Assembly: GCA_003508835.1 (NCBI GenBank)
Contig: PUFA01000313.1
Span: 62,001 to 126,000, forward strand
Length of the DNA stretch: 64,000 nucleotides
Direction: 5' to 3'
Source of the DNA: Eonycteris spelaea
Lineage: Eukaryota > Chordata > Mammalia > Chiroptera > Pteropodidae
Shown: positions 23,331 to 33,439 of the stretch, piece by piece
How positions within the stretch are numbered: position 1 is the first letter of the stretch
Layout: each line of letters begins with the position of its first letter
Notes under the pieces: generated by a model
Databases searched by the model: none
Told to the model about the DNA's origin: nothing
The model's input: the letters and a program-made list of their open reading frames with translations, nothing else
Program-made: the position numbers and the translations under genes

Positions 23331-23704
23331 GTGTTTAAGACTACAAAATTAATTTCCTACACTTAAGGTAATTAAGTTTGCCATAACATTCCTTTTTTTC
23401 CCTCTCTCAAAGAACAACAAATTTTAATTGCTTTAATGACATTCAAAGCCATTTTTTACAATCCTGTTATATTTAAATGATTTTAATTATTTGACGAGTT
23501 CTATTAAATATAAGGTTGTACTTTTTGATAGGTTCTTCCTTCTGACTCTTCAAAGATTTATAGTTTTCCATTGCTATAAAAATAGTAAGTAGAAAAATTG
23601 TTGTTCAATTGATTTTGAGAAGTTGGACTATTAAACACCCTATATAGGAAAATTATATTTAAGATTCCTGGCACTACCTGTTAGTGAGTCTACAGTTGTA
23701 TTAA
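23331..23704. other. Unassigned AT-rich sequence
   Basis: No gene or named repeat seen. Confidence 0.4.
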
Positions 23705-25300
23705 AATGAATGGTTCTTAATTTTTCTGGCTTTATTGAAATATAATTGACATATAATATTGTGTGAGTTTAACAGGGTTAATGTTATGTATATATTGTGA
23801 AATAATTACCACAATAAGATTAGTTAAACATATTCATCATCAATTACCATTTCTTGTGGTGGTGGTGGTGGTGATGATAGTGGTGACAACATTTAGGATC
23901 TACTCTCAGCAGCCTTTGAGTATACAGTATAGTATTGCTAACTATTGTTACCATGCTTATTCATCTTAAAACTGGAAGTTTTTATCCTTTGACCAACATC
24001 TCATTTCCTCCATTCTCCAGCCACTGGCATTCACCGGTCTCTTTATTTCTATGAGCTCAGCTTGTCTAGATGCCACATATAAATGAGATCATATAGTATT
24101 TGTTTTTCTCTGTCTGACTTATTTTATGTAGCATAATGCCCTCAAGGTTAATTCATGTTGCCACAAATGACAGGATTTACTTCTTTTTATGGCTGAATAA
24201 TAATCTATATATATATAATATTTTCTTTATCTGTTCAATCATTGATGAACATTTAGGTTATTTCCACATCTTGGCTATCGTGAATAATGCTGCAGTGAAC
24301 ATAAGAGTGCAGAAATCTCTTTACAGTACTTCTTTTATTTCCTTTGGCTATCTACTCAGAAGTGGGATTGCTGGATCATATAGTTGTTCTCGTTTCAAAT
24401 TTTTTGAGGAATCTATATACTGTTTCCCATGATTGCTTAACTATTTATATTTCCATCAACAGTATTCAATTGTTGTCTTTTCTCTTCATACTCATCAGCA
24501 CTGGTCTTTTTGATGATAGCCATCCTAACAAGTGTGAGGTGATATCTCATGGTAGTTTTGATTTGCATTTCCCTGATGATTAGTGCTTTTGACTACCTTA
24601 TTTGTGTGTTATTGGCTATTTGTCTTCCTTGGGAGGAAAATAAATGTCCGTTAAGATCCTTTCCCTATTCTTTAAATCAAATTTTTTTTTTTCCTAAGAT
24701 TGAGTTATGAGTTCCTTATATATTTCGGATATAAACCTCTTATCAGATATATGGATTGCAGATATTTTCTACCATTTCATAGGTTGCCATTTCATTTCGT
24801 TGATTGTTTCCTTTGCTGTGCAAAACCATTTTAGTTTGAAGTAGTCCTACTTGTTTACACTGCTTTGTTGTTTGTGCTTTTGCTGTCATATCCAAAAAAA
24901 ATAATTACCTAGCCCAATGTTAAGGAGCCTTTCCCGTGTTTTCTTCTAGAAGTTTTATGGTTTCAGATCTTATGCTTAAATTGTTAATTCATTTCAAGTT
25001 AATTTTTATAAGTGGTATAAGATAGGGATTCAATTTCATTCTTTTATATGTGAATATTCACTTATCCCAACACCATTTATTGAGGAGACTATCCTTTCCC
25101 CCATTGAGTATTTTTGGTTCCCTTGGACGATATTAGTTAACCATGTATGTGTTTTTATCTGTGCTCTTAATTCTGTTCCATTGGTCTATATGTTTTCTTT
25201 AATGCTAGCATCATACTGCTTTTATTACTATAGCTTTGTGATATAATTTGAGATAAAGAAGTGTGTTGCCTTCAGCTTTTTCTTTCTCAGCTTTATTCTT
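23705..25300 (-). mobile_element. L1 3' half, antisense
   Basis: Starts with the reversed 3' UTR (TTTATTGAAATATAATTGAC) and runs inward through GCTGAATAATAATCTATATA, GCTGCAGTGAACATAAGAGT, GTGGGATTGCTGGATCATAT, TTTGATTTGCATTTCCCTGA and CATTTATTGAGGAGACTATC into the ORF2 C-terminal region, ending near TTCTCAGCTTTATTCTTTGG. Right next to it lies a + strand L1 piece, giving a head-to-head pair. Short open frames such as 24136-24432 are fragments of the antisense. Confidence 0.85.
23855..23888. repeat. (GGT)n triplet run
   Basis: GGT/GAT triplets inside the antisense L1 3' UTR. Confidence 0.8.
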
Positions 25301-25304
25301 TGGC

Positions 25305-25975
25305 AAAAGCCATGCTAAGAGGGAAGTTAATAGCAATAAGAGCCTACATTAAGAAGAAAGAAAGGAAAGGTTAAATAAACAATCAAACTTTACACATAAA
25401 GGGCCTAGGAAATGAAGAACAAACTAAGCCCAAAGTTAGCCAAAAGAAATAAATAACAAAGATCAGAGTGGAAATAAATGAAATAAAGGCCAAAAAACAG
25501 TAGAAAAGATTAACAAAACTAAATGCTTTTTTTAAAGGTAAACAAAATTGGCCAACCTTTATCTAGACTAAGGAAAAAAGAGAGAATACTGAAATAAAAT
25601 CAGATATGAAAGAGGAGACATAATACCTGATACCACAGAAATACAAAACATTATGAGACTGTTGTGAACAATTATACACCAACAAATCAGATAGCTTAGA
25701 AGAAATTGGTAAATTCTTAGAAACATACAATCTGCAAATACTGAATCATGAAGAAAGAGGAAATCTAAACAGATCAATCACAATAAGCCCAAAGTTTATT
25801 AAGGAATGTTCTTCAACATAGTCACAGCAATATGTCACAAGCCCATGGCTAATATACCCAATGACAAAAGTTTGAAAGCTGTTCTTCTAAAATCAGGAAT
25901 AAGACAAGAGTGCCCACTCTTACCACTCCTATTTATTTAGGGCATAGGACAGAGCAAATGCCTAGACCACAACAA
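25305..25975 (+). mobile_element. L1 ORF2 piece, sense, abutting the antisense L1
   Basis: GAGGGAAGTTAATAGCAATA, AACAAACTAAGCCCAAAGTT, GATACCACAGAAATACAAAA, CAATTATACACCAACAAATC and AAGAGTGCCCACTCTTACCA follow ORF2 order, with an internal deletion near 25800. Its right end lies only about 0.5 kb upstream, in L1 coordinates, of the point where the antisense piece stops. That fits one insertion with an inverted 5' portion. Confidence 0.8.
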
Positions 25976-25984
25976 GGAAACCAT

Positions 25985-26170
25985 CTAATGTTTTAAAATA
26001 ATTTTCCATTTTTTCATGGTTGTCCAATGGTTTCCCATCTTAGAGTAAAATTCAAATACTTTGTAAGGTCCTACTTCACTCTATGTGAGTTTATCACAGA
26101 CTGCCTGTCTGAGACCATATCCTACCATACTTCTATATTACTTAATTTAAATTATACTTATAATCTTTAG
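25985..26170 (+). mobile_element. L2 LINE 3' region remnant
   Basis: AATGGTTTCCCATCTTAGAG, CAAATACTTTGTAAGGTCCT and GAGACCATATCCTACCATAC match the L2 3' segment (tggcttcccattgcc ... cctaccactc). Probably pre-existing sequence into which L1 copies landed. Confidence 0.55.
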
Positions 26171-26184
26171 GTTTCAGATAGACT

Positions 26185-26420
26185 AACAGTTTTTTGGTGG
26201 AGACTTTAATATTTTCAGTATATAAGATCACATCCTAACCAAAGCAATTAGGCAAGAATAAAAAAGACATCCAAATCAGGCAAGAAAAACAAAATTACAT
26301 GAGAATGATAAAATGATCCATAGTATATAGACCTTCAAAAAACGAATAAGAAAAAAAAAACCCCTGAAAACAGCTCAATAGGGAAATGAATAAAGATATG
26401 AACAGGAAATATATATTTAA
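26185..26420 (+). mobile_element. Small, internally deleted L1 ORF2 fragment
   Basis: GGTGGAGACTTTAATATTTT (early ORF2) is joined directly to CCAAAGCAATTAGGCAAGAA (late reverse-transcriptase region), then to an A-rich segment with GAATAAAGATATGAACAGGA. A separate and heavily rearranged copy. Confidence 0.55.
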
Positions 26421-26479
26421 AATAAGTGCAAACAATTTTATAACATTGTGCTTCACATTTCTTGTAAAGGCCTATTTCT

Positions 26480-26660
26480 GGGGAACAAGCTAAAACTTAA
26501 TCACCTATAAATTTAAATAGTATGAATTCACTTAATCAAATAATGTAGATCTTTATATACGCACATGGAAATATATCCATGATATATTGTTAGCTTAAAA
26601 AATAGTAGAACAATATGTGAAGTATGAATTTACCTTAATAAAGTGTAAAGTGCATATTTG
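26480..26660 (+). mobile_element. Ancient L1 (L1ME-like) 3' fragment
   Basis: ATGATATATTGTTAGCTTAA then AACAATATGTGAAGTATGAA match the old L1 3' block 'atatattgttaagtgaaaaa ... acagtatgtatagtatgat'. Confidence 0.55.
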
Positions 26661-27515
26661 TTTTGTATATCATATTTTGTTGCATTGCGATTTTTTTTAT
26701 GATTGTGTGATATAGCAGGACTCCTTTGATAAATGTAATTTGGGATTAGATTGGGTTTTGTACTCTTAGTGATCAGCCCTTGGAACTTTCATTTTTCTAA
26801 AAAGAAGAGTTATCAATTTTTATTTATTTGCAATGTATACCCCACATACTTGTAAAGAACTTGTAGAAGCTTATAATCAAAACATTTAAAGCAACTATTT
26901 AAAAAAAAATAATAAACGTGGTAAAGAAGAAAAGACAATGTCATAGAGGTAAGAGATACAAAGTTGCTCTTATTTTTACACTTGATTATTTAATTTATCT
27001 CAAGGCTTTCTGAAAGATAAGGCAGAATGGGAAATACATTTTTAAAATAGGAACAAAATTCTCTGGAGAGCTTGTCTGTCCCAGTGGAACTGAGAGCTTC
27101 AATTGTAATAATGGAAGGAAAAATGCTTTACACAATGGAAAGTGCCATGTAAATATGAGATTGATTTGACTGAGTCTGGAAATTCTGAATTCAGCATTCT
27201 TTTGGAAACTACCAAAAATGCTTTCCTTTGGCTATAAATTACTGTTTATGATATAGGCAGAGAAAATTTTTCTAGAATCACTTGGGCTCATTCTTTTAGC
27301 AACTCACTATAATGCCTTTGCAGAAGTGCTCTTTCAATCAGTAGCTATATGTCCAATTATATCAGGGACTGATTTGTACATTAAATAAAAAGTTCTGAGA
27401 AAACATCAGTGATTTGCATAGCTACTTAAACGAACCCAATCTGTGGATGAAGTTTGTCAAGTTTAAAATTTGGTGATTATCCTCAAATTGTTGTTCTTGA
27501 CACTTAAAAGTGTCA
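26661..27515. other. Unassigned, repeat-poor sequence
   Basis: No named repeat. The portion 26995-27420 is of ordinary complexity with no transposon signature, and is a weaker candidate for conserved non-coding DNA. GACACTTAAAAGTGTC at 27499-27514 is a small inverted repeat (7-base arms). Confidence 0.35.
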
Positions 27516-27518
27516 ATG

Positions 27519-27548
27519 TTAAAAGCCAAGCAGAGACGGAGTGGAATA
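27519..27548 (+). repeat. 30-base direct repeat, copy 1
   Basis: Begins TTAAAAGCCAAGCAGAGACG and ends GAGTGGAATA. It matches copy 2 (28441-28470) at 29 of 30 positions by eye; the flanks differ at once. Confidence 0.9.
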
Positions 27549-27888
27549 AAATTCTTACACCATATAGTTAATATCATAATGCTCATGACTTCATTGGTGA
27601 TTGGTATGCTTAGATATGTTGGAATTACTTGAGGCTATTGATTATGAAATTCAGTTAGAAGAGGCAAACCAATTAGATCTTCACTCGGTTATTAGTCATT
27701 TTCTTCTTTCAGCACAAGGCTCTCAAGACATATTCTACAGTTTAAGAAGAAGCAAGTTAAATAATGACTGAAGCAGTTAAGGACTTTTCTTCAAACTATG
27801 TACAAACTCATTAGAGAAGCTTGCTTGAATAAAGTAGTTTATGGGGAAGGGCTGGCAGTTTAGACTTCTTTCTCTCTCATTAACCAAC
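27549..27888. other. Unassigned sequence
   Basis: No gene or named repeat seen. Confidence 0.4.
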
Positions 27889-27889
27889 T

Positions 27890-28078
27890 CTACAGGACCT
27901 TAAGCAAGGACATTAATAATTCTGTGACCCAGGTTTCTCTTACGTAAAATTGAGACAATGATGGTACCTACCTTAAAAATCGTTGTGATGATTAAATGAG
28001 GCAGTGCCTATAATGGCCTTAAGATGGTACCTGGTCACTACTATTCAATAAATATTGGCACATAGTAGTAGTATCACA
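27890..28078 (+). mobile_element. MIR SINE
   Basis: AGACAATGATGGTACCTACC, GTTGTGATGATTAAATGAGG and TTCAATAAATATTGGCACAT match the 3' two-thirds of MIR in sense. Confidence 0.85.
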
Positions 28079-28224
28079 TAGGACAGAAACCATAAGTCAT
28101 GCTCCGGAAACCTCTCTCAGGCCAGGTGCTGGAAAATGCTTTTAAATCAGCTTTGTGTCAGAACAGTTTCTCCAAAAGGTCACCAAAGAAACTGTACTGG
28201 AAATTGTTTTTGCAGAACCCTACT
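28079..28224. other. Unassigned spacer
   Basis: No recognised feature. Confidence 0.35.
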
Positions 28225-28355
28225 GCAGAAAGAGAGAAGAGAGGTAAAGGTAGTGAGTGAAGGGGAAGAGAGGAGAGGAGGGAGGAAGAGAGAGGGAAAG
28301 AGAGAGAAGAAATGGAAGGAGGGAGGAAGGAAGAAAGAAAGGAGTCAGAGAGGTT
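28225..28355. repeat. Purine-rich (GA/GGAA) tract
   Basis: About 130 bases, almost all A and G on the + strand (AGAGGAGAGGAGGGAGGAAG and similar). It produces artificial open frames on both strands (28136-28417 and 28158-28388). Such polypurine tracts can form triplex DNA; that is general knowledge, not shown here. Confidence 0.9.
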
Positions 28356-28440
28356 TCTTAGAGACAGCCATAGATGAAATAAAATCATTCAGTCCACAGG
28401 GCAGACATAGGAGTTAAAAAATGGGAGACAAAGGCATAGG

Positions 28441-28470
28441 TTAAAAGCCAAGCAGAGACAGAGTGGAATA
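28441..28470 (+). repeat. 30-base direct repeat, copy 2
   Basis: Begins TTAAAAGCCAAGCAGAGACA. One mismatch (A for G) against copy 1, 922 bases upstream. Confidence 0.9.
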
Positions 28471-29960
28471 GAGGCAATATGAGAATTATGAGATTACTGT
28501 CAACTACCACTTAAGTGTTCGGGTCTCTATTGTCACTTGGTACATCCAGGGCCTGGGTAAGTTAGGTTGGCTTAAAAGTATAGAGACAAGCCTATTTCTT
28601 CTGATGGATGTCTTCTACATGTCTGTTTAATGGAAAAACAAGGTGGTAACTCATAGTGTGAAGAAATTTAAGGCAAAGGATGTTTATTTACAGATCAGGA
28701 GATCTTAGCATGCTTTTAGTAAAAAGAAAAGCAGACAACAGCCAGAGACTGAAAATGCCAGAATAAAAGAGGGATTACTGATTAAGTTTCACAGGAGGCA
28801 GGAATGAAGATATTCCTGGTTACAGGTGGAGAAGTTAGTCTTAAAATGGAAGAGGATTGATCTTGCTTTGAGATCAGAAGAATACTAAAGGTGAGTGAAC
28901 GGATATCGGTTGTGAATTAAAGTGAGAAGATGAAAGAGCTTGCTCTGGATAGCTTCCATCTATGTAAAGTAAGCAGCAGTATCAGCTCCTTCTAGTGGCC
29001 AGACAGGAAAGTGGAGAGGTTTGCAACAACAGCTGTAGGGAATGAGATACGAAGTCAACATGAGATAAGAAAGGGATGAGGGATTGCTGAGCATCAGGGA
29101 AGACTTAGTGGAAATTAAATCACAAGTCTAGTGTGGATGCAGTCAAGCTTCCAATGGAATAGATGTATTTCTCCAACCCAATTTTTTGCAGTGCTTTGCA
29201 CTTATTTGCAGTTTTCATCTGGCTCATACAGAAATAAAAGCTGAGTAAATCGCTGTAGGAATTTAAACTCCCAAGGAGAGGATAAAGAAAAATTGAGAGT
29301 AAAAAGTAAGAGTCGATAGGAAAAAAAATTTAAGAAGAAAAGTTAGAGAGGAATTAAAAATCTTAATGGCTTTTTTTTTTGGTTTTCACTATTTTATATT
29401 GCACTACTTTGGAAACTTAATTAGAATACTTAAAAAGAAGAATTGCAAAAGGAATTAGCTTCTCAGATAGTTTACGTGCTGAGATATAACTTTTCCTTTA
29501 AAAAGGCGAATGATTGAAATTGGCCATCTGGTTAAAATTATTTTTTTATCAATTAAAGTAAGAGTTAGTAAGCAGAATAATGAGCCAGCCTTAACAACAA
29601 ATAAAGAATGATATATAAGGAAATACCTGTGAACAGAATTTAAATAGTAGAGTTATTTAAACTTAAATAAATACTTTGGAAATATATCGAATAAGTTTTA
29701 GTGAACTCTTTCAACATTACATGGAAGACAACAATATTTTCCAAAGGTTTTATTGATTCTGTACCCAGCTCCAGTCTAATGGCTGCAGGTGATACAAAGG
29801 TATTGTACAAGCTAAACCCGGGTATTATAATTTCACAGTGTAATTAGGAAGACAAAACAAGTGTGTATGAACCAGATCATAACCAACTGACATGTGACCC
29901 ATGTTATTACCAGTAAATGCAGTAGATATTAAATGAATGCCTTAAACATTAACAATGCTT
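28471..29960. other. Unassigned sequence
   Basis: About 1.5 kb without a recognised transposon or gene. It is richer in AGG/GGA words than the surroundings in the stretch 28640-29160. A CTCF-like motif lies inside (separate entry). Confidence 0.4.
28984..29001 (-). promoter_or_regulatory. CTCF-like motif
   Basis: On the minus strand this reads TGGCCACTAGAAGGAGCT. The first ten positions equal the CTCF core pattern TGGCCACYAG; three of the next bases deviate from GGGGGC. A single motif match in 64 kb can be chance. Occupancy is unknown. Confidence 0.25.
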
Positions 29961-29961
29961 A

Positions 29962-30030
29962 GGAGCTAACAAACCTCTTTTACATAATTACCTTATTGCT
30001 TCTTCACAACAATCCTTAGAGGTAGTAATC
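29962..30030 (-). mobile_element. MIR SINE, antisense, left part
   Basis: TTACATAATTACCTTATTGC and CAACAATCCTTAGAGGTAGT match the reversed MIR. The rest follows after an LTR insertion, at 30516. Confidence 0.7.
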
Positions 30031-30515
30031 CAGTTACCATTGCTAAGTAATACAGTATCTCACATCTTAGTGGCATAAAATAATCCTTTTATTATTCCCA
30101 AGGATTCAGTGGGTCAGGAATTTGCAGAGGACTCTACTGGGCATTCTTTATGCCTCGTGGTATCTCTTATGCAGTTACTATCACATGTTGTCTAAGACCT
30201 TAGTTCTATTAAAGCTCTCTTGGTATGAATGTCCAAGATAGCTAGTGGTTTGATGTGAGATGGGATCTCAGCTGGGGGTCTGTCAATTAGACTATACATG
30301 GCTTCTCCACCTGGCTTATTCTTCTTCACAGCATGGTGGCTTCAGGTTTGTGGAAATTCTAACATGGCAGCTCAAGGCTCAAGTTCAAGTAAACCAACTG
30401 TAAAGGCAGAAGCTGCATGGCCTTTTATAACAGCCTTGGGTATCACACAGCATTTCTTCTGTACTCTGAGAAGAGTGTCAAAGAATTTGTGGAGTTTTTT
30501 TAAGTGGCCACAGAC
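30031..30515 (-). mobile_element. MLT1-type MaLR solo LTR, antisense, inserted in MIR
   Basis: TTAGTGGCATAAAATAATCC, CAGTGGGTCAGGAATTTGCA, AATGTCCAAGATAGCTAGTG, CTTCACAGCATGGTGGCTTC and GTGTCAAAGAATTTGTGGAG are the reversed landmarks of an MLT1 LTR, from its 3' end to its 5' end. No internal retroviral sequence is present, so it is a solo LTR. An 80-codon frame at 30298-30540 lies in it and is not a gene. Confidence 0.75.
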
Positions 30516-30668
30516 AGTTATTACCTCTATACACAGATGAGTAAACTGATGCTCAAAGAGGGTAAATAACTTCCAAGTGTCATGTCATAGTAAATGGCAA
30601 AGCCCAGAGTTGAATCCAAGTCCTTTGATACTAAGTCTAGTACTCTTGCCATTACACTATTCTTTATT
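30516..30668 (-). mobile_element. MIR SINE, antisense, right part
   Basis: ACAGATGAGTAAACTGATGC, AGAGGGTAAATAACTTCCAA and AGAGTTGAATCCAAGTCCTT continue the MIR begun at 29962. Confidence 0.85.
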
Positions 30669-30834
30669 CTAAGAGGTCAGTGTTAGCAATAGCAATTAAA
30701 AAAAAAACCTTTATGGGATAAATGGGGCTTTGAGCATGACCTTAATAGATTACAGAGATAATTCAACCATGAAACAACTAATATATATGTTATCACATTC
30801 CTTGTAACCTTACTCTTTCCACTGTATTTAGGTG
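30669..30834. other. Unassigned spacer
   Basis: No recognised feature. Confidence 0.35.
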
Positions 30835-31001
30835 CTCAAGACAGAAACCAGGGTAGGGATCCTTACCTCTTTCCCCCTGTTATTTCCCACATTATGTCAA
30901 CACCAAGTCTTGCTAATTTCAATCTCTTAATAGTTCTGAAATATGTCCTTGACTCTCCATCTCTTCCTTAGTGTAGAGCCTATAATATCTTTTCTTTTGA
31001 C
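30835..31001 (+). mobile_element. L2 LINE, sense, left part
   Basis: GGATCCTTACCTCTTTCCCC, AACACCAAGTCTTGCTAATT and TCCTTGACTCTCCATCTCTT match the ORF2 C-terminal region of L2. Interrupted at 31002 by a hAT element. Confidence 0.7.
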
Positions 31002-31332
31002 CAGGGGTTGGCAAACTGTGGCCCATGGCTGAATCTGGCTCACCACCTAACTTTCTATGTCCAGCAAGCTAAGGATAGTTTTTACATTTTCAAATGATTG
31101 AAAACTTAAAAGAAGTGTAATATTTTTGATACATGAAAATTATATAAAATTCAAATTTGAGTGCCCATGAATCAAGTTTTATTAAGACATAGTCATGCCC
31201 ATCCACTTGTATATTGGCTATGTCTGCTTTCCCGCTACAAGGGCAGAACTGAATATTTTCAAAGGAAACTGTATGGCCCGAAATGCCTAAAATACTATCT
31301 GGCCCTTTACGGACATAGTTTGTCCTCCCCTA
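31002..31332. mobile_element. hAT (Charlie-type) non-autonomous DNA transposon
   Basis: Starts CAGGGGTTGGCAAACT and ends AGTTTGTCCTCCCCT, which are matching inverted ends. The inside carries CAAGTTTTATTAAGACATAG, CACTTGTATATTGGCTATGT and CTATCTGGCCCTTTACGGAC, a pattern common in mammalian genomes. It encodes no transposase. The expected 8-base target duplication (CTTTTGAC left, TTCTAAAC right) matches at only about half its positions. A 90-codon frame across it is accidental. Confidence 0.85.
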
Positions 31333-31795
31333 TTCTAAACTACTGTAGGAATATCCTAATCGGTTTCCTTGGCTGTGGTCTTGTCCTCCTTTGGGCCAAT
31401 TTCTATACTGCAACCATAGTGATCTATATATAATACAGTCACTCCCATGCATTTAAGACTTCAATGTCTTGACATTGCCTAAAGAAGATAAGGATGAAAT
31501 ACAACAGCTTTAGGAAGGCATACAAGGCCTTTCTTGATATGACACCTACTTACTTTAAAGGCTTATTTTTAGCTACGTTCTTTCTTGAAATTTATTAGTT
31601 GGTATTACTAAACTGACTGTCATTTCCTACATTCTATGAAGTTTCATGCCTTCACTCATGGGATTCCTTCATCCTGGAACACGTTTCCTTTTCTTCTTCA
31701 AGTTAATTCCTATTAACCATGCAAGACTCAGTTCAAGTCATACCTCTTTGTGGAAGGCATTTCTGAAACTATACCCTTACCCCATACACACACAA
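31333..31795 (+). mobile_element. L2 LINE, sense, right part
   Basis: GGAATATCCTAATCGGTTTC, CATACAAGGCCTTTCTTGAT, TTCCTTCATCCTGGAACACG and GACTCAGTTCAAGTCATACC continue the L2 from before the hAT insertion. Confidence 0.8.
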
Positions 31796-32285
31796 GCAAG
31801 TGATTCTAGTTGGGAAGCTGTTGTTGTATATATATATATTAAATAATAAAAGGCCTGAACAAAATGGCGAATGTTCTAATGGATAGTATTAGGTGAATGA
31901 ATAGGAAATTTTGGAAGAAATATGGTAGATCTTGTTAAGATGCATATAAGGAATAGAATAGAGAGAAGTGTGGGAAGATGTATCTAAGTTATATAGCCTG
32001 GGGAACTAGAATAATAATTATACCATAACAACAACAAAAAAGCCTTCTATCAATAAGCCACAGCACTGTTCTCAAAACAAGAGGATTTCCATACTTACTA
32101 AATTCTTTTGATGAGCAAATGGTTGGAAAGGGGGAAAAAAGCTATGTTTTCAGGAAAAAATAAATTTCATTTTGGACATATTTAGTGAGTGTGAAAATGT
32201 GATATCCAAGCAAATATGTCTTGTTGGTATCTAAAATCATAAGTCTAAACCATGAATAAGAGGCTAAGAATACTAGCTCAGTTAG
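31796..32285. other. Unassigned sequence with a short (TA)n
   Basis: A TA run at 31828-31842, otherwise no recognised element. It separates two L2 segments that may belong to one copy. Confidence 0.4.
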
Positions 32286-32289
32286 AAAA

Positions 32290-32361
32290 AGAACTATATT
32301 TGTCTTATCCAGAGGTGTTATTTTCAGTGCTTAGCACAGAGAGTGTCACATACTAAGCTAA
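32290..32361 (+). mobile_element. L2 LINE 3' terminus, left part
   Basis: TTTCAGTGCTTAGCACAGAG then GTGTCACATACTA matches the L2 end 'gcttagcacagtgcctggcacatagta'. Confidence 0.7.
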
Positions 32362-32552
32362 TGGGTCTCAATCCCAGCAGGGAATGTGAAATATCTGGGG
32401 AAATTTTTTCTTTGTTTGTATTGTTTTAATACAGTTGTCTAGGTCCCACAACAGACTTATTGAGTTAGAATTTTCAATGGTGGGACTCAGGAATTCTAAG
32501 TTCTTAAAGACTGTACAGCTGATTATAATGGACAAAGTTAAGAATTGTTGTA
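32362..32552. mobile_element. hAT (MER-type) element splitting the L2 terminus
   Basis: Begins near AATGGGTCTCAATCCCAGCA and ends AGTTAAGAATTGTTG, the decayed 'gtggttctcaa ... ttgagaaccac' inverted ends. In the middle, TCTGGGGAAATTTTTTCTTT and GGTGGGACTCAGGAATTCTA fit. It splits the L2 at CACATACTA/GTAGTAGGCACTC, so the shared CATAGTA word may be the remains of the target duplication. Confidence 0.65.
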
Positions 32553-32592
32553 GTAGGCACTCAGTAAATACTTGTTGAATAAATGAATGATT
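32553..32592 (+). mobile_element. L2 LINE 3' terminus, right part
   Basis: TAGGCACTCAGTAAATACTT then GTTGAATAAATGAATGA is the extreme 3' end of L2. Confidence 0.8.
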
Positions 32593-33435
32593 ATATTCTT
32601 TCATTCTTTTTGACTCTGAAATGGTAGAAGAGGGAAAGGTTTCTTTTTCATGTAACTATAATGAGACAGAATTAATCTAGATGAAAAGAATGGCAAAGAC
32701 TACAAAAAGAGAATAAAATACCAGCCAAAATGAGAGGAAGAGAATAGAGAAGTTTTAATAACAGCCTCTTTTCCTCATATCTTACTTTTTAGAGAAAAGA
32801 TGATAAAATCAAAATTGGCAATTTTGTCCTTTGCTTGGACACAACAGGTCAGGCTCTTTGTCCAATGGAGCATCTTAGTGCCATCATCACTAGTATAGAC
32901 TCCATTTAAAGTGCTCACCTTCTTTTCAAGGGCGAAATATATAACATCTTTATTATGTGTATGGTTGAATAATCATCTGCCACTTATCGGTAATCTATTC
33001 TTGAAAGTCAGGGGTACAGCATAAAACACTAACTAGAAGCTTATTTCCTAATATATTTTTCTTAACAGATTTTATTTTTAATACTGAATTACTTAAAAAT
33101 AAATACAGGTATCTTGACTTTCAATGTACAACTCTTAAAATTAAAAAAAACATATTATGGTGTCATTTAACACTATAATACCTAAAAATAAACAATAATA
33201 ATATATCCGCTATTATCTAATACTTACTGCCTTCAAATTAACCAGTTTTTGCAAAGAAAAAGTCCTTTACAGCCAGCATCCTATTCAAGACCACATATTT
33301 TATCTACATACTATGTTTTTAAATCTCTTTTGATACTAGGTCAATCCCTTTTTTAATGACACTAATTAGCTGAAGGAATCAGGCTCCCATTGTACACACC
33401 AACTCCAGAATTTGTTTGATTGTTTCCTTGAGGTG
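32593..33435. other. Unassigned sequence
   Basis: About 0.8 kb AT-rich sequence with no recognised repeat, RNA or gene. Confidence 0.4.
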
Positions 33436-33439
33436 TTGA

